DNA from: Myxococcaceae bacterium
GTDB taxonomy: Bacteria > Myxococcota > Myxococcia > Myxococcales > Myxococcaceae
Assembly (NCBI GenBank): GCA_019686135.1
Contig: JADGHL010000016.1
Span: 1-58,236, forward strand
Length of the DNA: 58,236 bases
Direction: 5' to 3'
The position numbers and the translations under genes are program-made. The notes beneath the pieces were generated by a model. It did no database searches and had not been told where the DNA came from. It saw nothing but the letters and a program-made list of their open reading frames with translations. This document shows positions 49,301-56,826 of the stretch, piece by piece (position 1 is the stretch's first letter; every line of letters begins with the position of its first letter).

Positions 49301-52300
49301 GCCGCTGACCTGGACGGTCGTCTCCGGGCGGCTCCCCGAGGGGCTGGCCTTCACCGTGGTCCAGCAGGAGCTCGGGCTGCTCACCGGCAAGCCGCACGAG
49401 GCCGGCGTGTTCCCGTTCAGCCTGCAGGTGATGGACGCGAAGGGCCGCTCCGACGTGGCCGACTTCGTGCTCCGGGTGCACCCCAGCCGGCTCAAGCTCT
49501 CCGCAGTCAATCCCCCCGCCGAGCTGCACCCGGGGGACCAGGTGAACTTCCAGATCACCACCGGCAGCACCGACAGCCGTTACCGCCTCTTCTCCGGAGC
49601 CTTGCCTCCGGGCCTCAACATCGACGAAGCCGGGGCCGTGACCGGCACGGTCGGACAGGAGAACACCGTGGGAACGTGGAACTTCGTTGTCGAGGCCCAC
49701 AGCGCGATCGCGGGTGACAGCCTGGGCGCGTTCACGCTCGAGGTGAAGCCTCTGCCGGAAAAGGTCGGGTGCAGCGCCGCCGGCGGATCGTCCTTCGGGA
49801 TGTTCACGCTGCTGGCGCCGCTGGGGCTTCTGCTGATGCGGCGGCGCCGCACCGCCGGGGCGGTGGCGGCGGTGGCTGCGCTGGCGCTGGTGATGGCGCC
49901 GCGGGCGGCCCACGCCCAGGCCCAGCCGTACACCGTCGTGGGGCCGGCGACGGCGCCGTATGTGCCGCTGTCGGGTGGGACCACGCTCAACGTCGCGCCC
50001 TACACCGGCGTGCAGGTGACGATCCCCTTCGACTTCGAGTTCTACGGAACGGTCTACACGGATGTCGGCGTGTCGATGAACGGGTACATCGCCTTCCAGG
50101 GACCGCTGGACGCGACCTACCAGTACGGTATCCCGCATAATTATACGTATCTGCCCAACGTCGGCGTGGCGGCGTGGTGGACGGCGCTCGACTTTTCGCC
50201 CACCGGATCGGTCAAGTCGGAGGTGATCGGCACGGCGCCGAACCGGGAGCTGGTCATCGAGTGGAAGGACGTGGAGTGCGTCTACTGGACGTGCAGCACC
50301 GGCGGGAAGTTCTCCTTCCAGATTCACCTGATCGAAGGATCGAACCGGATCCGTATCGCCTACGGAAGCCAGCTGCCGCCGACGGGATCCGAAGCGGCGG
50401 TGGGGATCATGGGCGGCCCCAACGTGGGGCTCGCGGGGCTACCGTGCACCTCGTCCACCGGCGGGTACTGCGACAGCACCGATTTCCCGAGCGGGGCGGT
50501 GCTCGACTTCGCGCTGCCTCCGGACCTGCAGATCGATTCCTGGGCCGCGGATGACATCGGCTACTCGGGCGTGCTCTTCCCGGCGAGCGCGTGGATTTCC
50601 AACCGGGGCGGGCTGAATGCCCAGGGCGCCTCCGTGCGCTTCTACCTCTCCGAGGACGTGGTGTTCGACCCCGGGACCGACCTGCAGGTGGGCGACTCCA
50701 ACGTGGTCTCGGTGCCCGTCGTCGGCCGGGCCCTCGTGACGGCGCAGCTTCAGTTCCCGTCCACGGTGGAGCCGGGCGCCTACTTCCTCTTCGCCGAGGT
50801 CGATCCGACCAACGCGGTGGCCGAGGGCCTGAAGGAGGGCAACAACCTCGCGGTGCCGCGCCTGTTCACCGTGGGCACGCCCACTCCGGACCTGCAGCCG
50901 TTCGCCGTTCAGGGGCCCTCCAGCGCGCAGGGCGGCGGCACTCTGACCATCACCCCTGAAATCCGCAACGCGGGCAATGCGGACTCCACCGACCCGGTGA
51001 CAGTCACCTATTTCGTCTCCGACAACTCGGTGGTCACCGTCTCGGACTTCGCGGTCGGGACGGACCAGGTGCCGCCGCTGGCGTTCGGTGGGACGTCGTT
51101 CAACACGCCGAAGCAGATCACGCTCCCGGGCAACCTGAGTGCGGGCAGGTACTGGGTCGGCGTGTGCGTGGACTACGACCCCACCGCGACGCCGCACAGC
51201 ACGCTCACGGAGATCAGCGAGGTCAACAACTGCTTGACCGGCAACTCCTTCATCCTCGACACCGGCGCCCTGGCGGTGGTCACGACGACGCTGCCGATGG
51301 CGACCCAGAACGCCGCGTTCGGCCTCAGGCTGGAGGCAACCGGCGGTGACGGGAGCTACGTGTGGAGCGTCGCCTCGGGCGAGCTGCCCCCCGGTGTGGC
51401 GCTCGGCCCGGACGGCGAACTGCGCGGCACGCCGTCGGAGGCGGGGGACTTCAGCTTTACCGTGAAGGTGGCTTCGGCGGGCGGCGAGGCGACGCAGGCG
51501 CTCACGCTCAACGTTCAGCCGAAGAATCTCCCGTTCGCCATCGTCGACCAGACGCTGCCCCCGGCGGAGTTCGGCCGGCGCTACGAAGTGCAGCTGACGG
51601 CGGTGGGCGGCAAGCCGCCGTATACGTGGGCGCTGAAGGAGGGGACGAAGCTCCCCGAGGGGCTGGGGCTCTCCGCCGACGGCTTCATCGAAGGGCGCGC
51701 CGCCCGCGCGGACGACGAGGCGGTGGCCTTCAGCGTGACCGCCACGGACCAGGAGGGCACCGTCTCCGCGCGCGACCTGGAGATCGCCGTGGTGCTGCCG
51801 GAGTCGATGCACATCGCCACCTCGCGGTTGCCGGATGCGGTGCTCGGCCGGGGCTACAAGGTCGAGCTCGAGGCGGTGGGCGGTGAGCCGCCGTACAAGT
51901 GGACCCCGGTGCGCTTCCAGCAGCTGGCCCTCAACGCCACCGAGACCCCGAGCCAGGAGGCGTCGACCATCCCGGATGGCTTCGGGCTCAAGGTCATCTC
52001 CGCCGGCAACGGCGCGCAGCTGACCGGCCGGCCGAACCTGTCCGGGCTGTTCACCATCACCTTCCTCGTCCAGGACAACGCCGGCGCGGAGGACATCACG
52101 ACCCTGCCTTTGCGGGTGCGCTACGAGGATGCTCTGCAGGTGACCACCACCGTGTTGCCGGACGCGTTTGTGGGCCAGACGTACACCGCGCGGTTGTCCC
52201 ACAACTTCGATTCCGACGATGGCGTCACCTTCTCCACCGCCTGCGTGGAGCAGGCCCAGAGCACCGCCGAGGGCTTCAGCTTCTCGTGCGTGTCCGCCGA

Positions 52301-52619
52301 TCCGCTCCAGCAACTGCCGCCCGGGCTGACCCTGGCTGCAGACGGCACCATCAGCGGCGCGCCCACCGGGCTTCCGGACAGCGTCACCTCTCCGGGCGTC
52401 GACCAAAACGGCCAGCCGCTGCCCCGGTCCGTGGTCTACAGCTTCCTCGTCAAGGCGAAGGATCCCCAGGGCCGGTCGGACGTGCGGAGCCTGTCGATCA
52501 AGGTCCGCGAGCTGCCGCCGGAGAAATCGGGTTGCTCCGGAACCGGTGTGGGCCCCGTGGCCCTGGCGCTGCTGGCGGTGGCGGGATGGATGGCGCGTGG
52601 CCGGCGGCGCGCCTGCTAA
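46398..52619 (+). CDS. Giant fused surface protein: two paralogues in one ORF
   Basis: 2073 residues without a stop. Half 1 (1-about 1165): signal peptide; a beta-rich domain (GFTFPFFGNTYTNVGINSNG ... APWWDD); several CARDB domains; putative-Ig repeats with LPTGLQLNPATGVVSGTP; and an internal MYXO-CTERM-like segment from Cys1125. Half 2 (1147-2073): signal-peptide-like MRRRR...AAHA, then the same order, FDFEFYGTVYTDVGVSMNG ... AAWWTALDF, CARDB, Ig repeats, and a terminal MYXO-CTERM (SGCSGTGVGPVALALL ... ARGRRRAC). Both halves resemble the 690-residue protein at 35282. Unless it is made as two products, it would thread the membrane in the middle. The ATG at 46398 lacks a strong Shine-Dalgarno site. 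Confidence 0.85.
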   Translation: MRSLVRAFAVLAAVVAVDAWAQTNYVVTSTPQPYVPLTGSGVVTITPMMTGGGIFPVRDEGYYDLPLGFTFPFFGNTYTNVGINSNGLLLFGPTANAACNYSNGSSTNCNSPSPIPSQSHTPHNMIAPWWDDHEGNATGDIRYFQPSPSEMVIEFWDWNNYFNFGASFSFQVRLNASGLIQVHYGPKSGSFSGVTGLEDSTGSQGVAFLPCTWCTNADWPTDTLVTIGQPVQPDLMVQAVNLVSTVKTGNDLDITVSPTFRNIGQNDAINFHWKAYLSADKLLDPATDPLFYDSAVANAPVTVLGVNNTTNPTATATGSGTVTNVANGNYYVLVEADTTNVVAEFSETNNLGATATYFTFGIDLVANSISGPSQTGPGNSETLHLDWFNQGTDPAPAPVEFRAILSTDKNYDPATDFVVETWTETVNGGTTCSGSTCTHTVEIPSNVPGGDYYFGLVIDPNGQVTESKTNNVAFAATQTKVFQADLEAISADLIDPVTLQPVRMGFFGENATATVVIKNGGGADAKNFSVAVVISRDGNLSLLNDTIILDQPVTIIPAGQTQTVTINFQFPTEDKDGHPFTPDSYFLFVIADSYSTVTELSENNNVRAVGKNGVVEPVQLRMPAPDYTVTGTDVPAVAAVGEVVPVYRVIRNVGNADGATVSYRYFASANEIISTEDLALPIIGPTGEVEEAGEVTLAAGQADSGTDLVRIPAALPAGTWFIGCVVDAANAEPEISETNNAGYASDAMQIAPSAMSISTQQLPDATVDMPYAFKLGVSGAQVPVTWEVEGTLPTGLQLNPATGVVSGTPTATSISSFTVYATNERQAAAARLVMRVLPSSGELNVTTTALPPVINSPTHEYAANFAAAGGTRPYTWKLLSGTIPDGLTLEADGSLHGHVMQDGMEGEYPLLVEVADSLGNRARAEVKLRVVQPGALLITSVVVPEVAVGSDYIADFAAQSADGSALATPLTWTVVSGRLPEGLAFTVVQQELGLLTGKPHEAGVFPFSLQVMDAKGRSDVADFVLRVHPSRLKLSAVNPPAELHPGDQVNFQITTGSTDSRYRLFSGALPPGLNIDEAGAVTGTVGQENTVGTWNFVVEAHSAIAGDSLGAFTLEVKPLPEKVGCSAAGGSSFGMFTLLAPLGLLLMRRRRTAGAVAAVAALALVMAPRAAHAQAQPYTVVGPATAPYVPLSGGTTLNVAPYTGVQVTIPFDFEFYGTVYTDVGVSMNGYIAFQGPLDATYQYGIPHNYTYLPNVGVAAWWTALDFSPTGSVKSEVIGTAPNRELVIEWKDVECVYWTCSTGGKFSFQIHLIEGSNRIRIAYGSQLPPTGSEAAVGIMGGPNVGLAGLPCTSSTGGYCDSTDFPSGAVLDFALPPDLQIDSWAADDIGYSGVLFPASAWISNRGGLNAQGASVRFYLSEDVVFDPGTDLQVGDSNVVSVPVVGRALVTAQLQFPSTVEPGAYFLFAEVDPTNAVAEGLKEGNNLAVPRLFTVGTPTPDLQPFAVQGPSSAQGGGTLTITPEIRNAGNADSTDPVTVTYFVSDNSVVTVSDFAVGTDQVPPLAFGGTSFNTPKQITLPGNLSAGRYWVGVCVDYDPTATPHSTLTEISEVNNCLTGNSFILDTGALAVVTTTLPMATQNAAFGLRLEATGGDGSYVWSVASGELPPGVALGPDGELRGTPSEAGDFSFTVKVASAGGEATQALTLNVQPKNLPFAIVDQTLPPAEFGRRYEVQLTAVGGKPPYTWALKEGTKLPEGLGLSADGFIEGRAARADDEAVAFSVTATDQEGTVSARDLEIAVVLPESMHIATSRLPDAVLGRGYKVELEAVGGEPPYKWTPVRFQQLALNATETPSQEASTIPDGFGLKVISAGNGAQLTGRPNLSGLFTITFLVQDNAGAEDITTLPLRVRYEDALQVTTTVLPDAFVGQTYTARLSHNFDSDDGVTFSTACVEQAQSTAEGFSFSCVSADPLQQLPPGLTLAADGTISGAPTGLPDSVTSPGVDQNGQPLPRSVVYSFLVKAKDPQGRSDVRSLSIKVRELPPEKSGCSGTGVGPVALALLAVAGWMARGRRRAC
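49770..49916 (+). other. Merged MYXO-CTERM tail and signal peptide inside the giant ORF
   Basis: Cys1125 begins GCSAAGG, followed by a hydrophobic helix (MFTLLAPLGLLL) and the Arg cluster RRRR at 1148-1151: a complete sorting signal. Met1147 (ATG at 49836) sits just before the same Arg cluster, and is followed by AGAVAAVAALALVM and APRAAHA, a complete Sec signal peptide predicted to cut after Ala1173. The four Arg codons therefore serve both elements. No good Shine-Dalgarno site precedes 49836, though GGGG occurs about ten bases upstream. Confidence 0.75.
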
Positions 52620-52732
52620 GTGCTTTACAGGTGACGATCGATTGAGGAAAACCGCCGAGGTCAACTCCAGCGCAGCCAGGCGCTGGAGCGGGTCGAGGCC
52701 GGGCCCCCGTACCGCACACCCCAGGAACACGA

Positions 52733-54070
52733 ATGCCCATGAAGAACATTTTTTTGGCAGCACTCGCAGCGCTGGTGACGGCGGTGATCACCGTCGCCTG
52801 TGGCGGCTCCGGCGACCTCTGCAAGGACAAGAACATCCGGTGCGAGGACCCGCTCGCCTGCGATCCGGACGACGGCATCTGTAAGTGCGGCGGCCGCGGC
52901 GGCGTGGTGTGTCGCGAAGGCGAGGTCTGCGACGCGGTCAGCAACACGTGCCTGTCCACGCGGTGCGCGGGCGTGAACTGCAGCAGCAAGCCGGGGACGA
53001 CCTGCGACCAGCTGGACGGCCAGTGCAAGTGCGGCGGGACCGGCGGGCAGATCTGCGGCGAGAACGAAACCTGCGATCCCGCGCTCAAGCAGTGCGTGAA
53101 GAACACCGACTGCAGCACGGTGGCGTGCCCGGTGAACGAGGTCTGTGACCCGAGCACCGGCAGCTGCGTGTGCGGCACCGAGACCTGCGGCCCCGGTGAG
53201 AGCTGCACCGTCGACGCCAACAACAAGAGCTGCGCGCCGGACAACTGCTTCGGGGTGAAGTGCTTGGGGAACACCACCTGCGATCCGGCGGACGGCCGCT
53301 GCAAGTGCAACGGCGCCGTCTGCGCGCCCGGGTCGGTGTGCGCCTGCCCCGCCGGTTCGGACGGCGGCACCTGCGCGGCCGAGGTGCGGATCTGCCAGCC
53401 CGGCAGCGCCTGCGCGAACGTGGTCTGCACCGGCGGCACCACGTGCGATCCGAGCGACGGTCAGTGCAAGTGCGGTGGTCCGGGCGGGCCGGTGTGCCGG
53501 AGCGATCAGGTCTGCTCGCTGACCACCTTCCAGTGCCAGGGTGGCGAGCAGTGCACGCTGCCGGACGGCGGCATGAAGATCTGCCCGCTCGGCACCTCGT
53601 GCGATCCGGAGGACGGCGTGTGCAAGTGCGGCGGCCGCGGCGGCGAGGTCTGCAACTCCGGCGCGGACGGCGGGCCCGAGGAGACCTGCGTGGAGTCGAT
53701 CTTCTCGCAGACCTGCCGACAGACCTGCGACCCGCGCTTCCAGAACTGCCCGGCGGGTCAGTTCTGCTACTTCGACACCACCGCCAAGCACCCGACCGCG
53801 TACTGTGCGGTGAACAGCGGCACCCAGACGCTGGGGCAGGCTTGCAACAACGCGACCGCCTGCTTCACCACGGATCCGTCGCCCCGGGGTCTGTTCTGCG
53901 CCAACCTGGGCACGTTTGATCAGCCCGGCTCGACCGGCTTCTGCCGCGCCTTCTGCGACACGACGGTTCCGAACAACCAGTCGTGCCCGACGGTGCCGCC
54001 CCATATCTGCACCACGATCAAGGACGCGGCTCCGGGCGTGGGCTACTGCCAGCCGGTTCAGACGCCGTAA
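52733..54070 (+). CDS. Cys-rich repeat lipoprotein
   Basis: 445 residues. Lipobox VACGG ends the signal peptide. The mature protein is built of EGF-like/Dickkopf-like modules: repeats of about 40 residues with CDPxDGxCKCGG, GGxVCxxxxVCD and similar spacing, more than 50 Cys in all, which should form many disulfides. The last 120 residues (ASPRGLFCANLGTF, FCDTTVPNNQSC) are a different Cys-rich domain. The role is likely structural or protein binding at the cell surface. It follows the giant protein by about 110 bases. Confidence 0.8.
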   Translation: MPMKNIFLAALAALVTAVITVACGGSGDLCKDKNIRCEDPLACDPDDGICKCGGRGGVVCREGEVCDAVSNTCLSTRCAGVNCSSKPGTTCDQLDGQCKCGGTGGQICGENETCDPALKQCVKNTDCSTVACPVNEVCDPSTGSCVCGTETCGPGESCTVDANNKSCAPDNCFGVKCLGNTTCDPADGRCKCNGAVCAPGSVCACPAGSDGGTCAAEVRICQPGSACANVVCTGGTTCDPSDGQCKCGGPGGPVCRSDQVCSLTTFQCQGGEQCTLPDGGMKICPLGTSCDPEDGVCKCGGRGGEVCNSGADGGPEETCVESIFSQTCRQTCDPRFQNCPAGQFCYFDTTAKHPTAYCAVNSGTQTLGQACNNATACFTTDPSPRGLFCANLGTFDQPGSTGFCRAFCDTTVPNNQSCPTVPPHICTTIKDAAPGVGYCQPVQTP

Positions 54071-54131
54071 GGGCGGGGCCACGCCCGCCCGCTGGGGCGC
54101 GTGCGTGGTGAGTTGACGAGGAATGGATGGG

Positions 54132-54171
54132 CCGACGGCCCGCGCCCGCACGTGCGCCGGCCGTCGTCTTT
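54132..54171 (+). terminator. Intrinsic terminator after the Cys-rich lipoprotein
   Basis: An eight-base perfect stem (CGACGGCC at 54132-54139 and its complement at 54158-54165) encloses an 18-base GC-rich loop, followed by TCTTTT. It closes the surface-protein island. Confidence 0.75.
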
Positions 54172-54198
54172 TGGGCGAGTCACCTTCGGGTGTGCGGA

Positions 54199-54226
54199 TT
54201 GACAAGTGAATCAATATCGATGATCA
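54199..54226 (+). promoter_or_regulatory. Candidate promoter of the acyl-CoA dehydrogenase gene
   Basis: An unusually AT-rich stretch for this DNA. TTGACA (54199-54204) is 16 bases before TGATCA (54221-54226); the -35 is perfect and the -10 is weak. The sequence TTGACAAGTGAATCAA within it is a partial palindrome that could be an operator for a fatty-acid or leucine-catabolism regulator. Confidence 0.35.
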
Positions 54227-54247
54227 AGCCCGCCGAGGGAGCCAGCC

Positions 54248-55396
<1,149 letters not shown>

Positions 55397-55440
55397 TTCC
55401 TGTGGCCGCCCGCTGGCCGGGGTGCGGTAGCGTTGCGCTC

Positions 55441-56109
55441 ATGAAGACCTTCGTGGGTGCGATCGGCGCATTGGCGATGTCGTTGTGCTGGATGGGCTGT
55501 TCGGGCGCGGAGTGCTCGGCGAGCACGCCGTGTCCGGAGGGGCAGCAGTGTTCGGCCGAGGGGATCTGCGTCGCCGATACCGGGCCGTCCTGTGACGACA
55601 CCAGCCGCCCCGAGGCGCCGAACCTGATCTCCAACCCGGGGTTCGAGTGCGGGGTGGCGGACTGGCAGCCGTACGTGGGCCCCGCGGTGGTGAAGATCAG
55701 CGAGGAGACCTCGAACCCGAAGTCCGGCTCGAAGGCCATGCGCATCCAGTACACCGAGACGGCGGCCAAACAGTCGCGCGTCGCCGCGTTCGGGAAGGAG
55801 ATTCCCGTCACCGGCGGGGAGACGATCTGCTACCGCGCGTTCATGCGCGGGACGGGCCGCAACGGCCACATCGTCGTGCGGGAATCCCGGCCCGGCGGAG
55901 GGTTCGACACGTCGTACTCCTCGCCGATCACGTTGAACGACTGGGTCGAGGTGCCGCCCAGCGTCGCCCTGCGGAAGATCACCGTAGGCAACGACACGAC
56001 GTCGGTGCACGTTCGGTTCGAGCTCCGGCAGCCGGCCGATCAGGACACGTTGATCGTCGACGACGTCGCCCTGTGGCGGTCACCGGACGGTTCGTGCTCG
56101 GAGCGGTGA
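55441..56109 (+). CDS. Small lipoprotein with carbohydrate-binding-like domain
   Basis: 222 residues. Signal peptide with lipobox WMGC. A short Cys-rich stretch (CSASTPCPEGQQCSAEGIC) follows, then a jelly-roll domain starting NLISNPGFECGVADWQPY and ending DTLIVDDVALWRS. The NPGFExG...W start and VDDVxL end are typical of CBM4/9-like carbohydrate-binding modules. The ligand is unknown. It overlaps the start of the next gene by four bases (GTGA). Confidence 0.75.
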   Translation: MKTFVGAIGALAMSLCWMGCSGAECSASTPCPEGQQCSAEGICVADTGPSCDDTSRPEAPNLISNPGFECGVADWQPYVGPAVVKISEETSNPKSGSKAMRIQYTETAAKQSRVAAFGKEIPVTGGETICYRAFMRGTGRNGHIVVRESRPGGGFDTSYSSPITLNDWVEVPPSVALRKITVGNDTTSVHVRFELRQPADQDTLIVDDVALWRSPDGSCSER

Positions 56110-56798
56110 AGCCGGTGGAGCGGGCGAAGGCGCTGCGCGCCGGGTTGACCGCGCGGGGCGATCCGGATCGCGCCAGGAAGATGCAGGCGTACATGAAGTC
56201 GCCGCTGCCGTACGCCGGCGTGCCGATGGCCCAGGTGCGCGCGATCACCCGGACGCTGTTTCAGGACCTCACGTTTGTGTCCCGCGCACAATGGGAGCGC
56301 ACTGTGCTGGGGCTCTTCCGCGGCGCGGTGTACCGCGAGGAGTGGTACGCCGCGGTGGCGGTCTCGGGGATGCGGGCGGCGCGCCCGTTCCAGACGCCCG
56401 AAGCCATGCGGGTCTACGGGCCCATCATCGTCGAGTCGGCCTGGTGGGACGTGGTCGACGAGGTGGCCGAACACCGAGTGGCGGGGATCCTGGCTTCGCA
56501 CCCGGAGCCGATGAAGCGGCTCTTGCGCCAATGGAGCACCGACCCGGACCTGTGGCGCCGGCGCACGGCGATCATCGCGCAGCGCTCGTTCAGAGAGGAC
56601 ACGGACGAGGCGCTTCTGTTCGACTGCATCCTCCCGTCCATCGACTCGCCGGAGTTCTTCCTCCGCAAGGCGATCGGCTGGGCGCTGCGTGAGTACTCGA
56701 TGGTCGCCCCCGCCGCGGTGAAACGCTTCGTGAAGCAGCACGAAGACCGGCTGAGCGGCCTGTCGAAGCGGGAGGCGCTCCGCCACCTGGCGGGCTGA
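56106..56798 (+). CDS. AlkD-like DNA alkylation repair protein
   Basis: 230 residues, all helical, made of HEAT-like repeats. It matches the AlkC/AlkD DNA glycosylase family: WWDVVDEVAEH (Trp113, Trp114, catalytic Asp118 or Asp115), DLWRRRTAIIAQ (Arg for phosphate binding), and AIGWALREYS (Trp192). It should remove 3-methyladenine and 7-methylguanine from DNA. The GTG at 56106 overlaps the upstream stop; a GTG at 56094 is an alternative. Cytoplasmic, in spite of its overlap with a lipoprotein gene. Confidence 0.85.
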   Translation: MKPVERAKALRAGLTARGDPDRARKMQAYMKSPLPYAGVPMAQVRAITRTLFQDLTFVSRAQWERTVLGLFRGAVYREEWYAAVAVSGMRAARPFQTPEAMRVYGPIIVESAWWDVVDEVAEHRVAGILASHPEPMKRLLRQWSTDPDLWRRRTAIIAQRSFREDTDEALLFDCILPSIDSPEFFLRKAIGWALREYSMVAPAAVKRFVKQHEDRLSGLSKREALRHLAG

Positions 56799-56826
56799 CG
56801 AGGCGCGCGTCCGGTAGCATCCGGGC

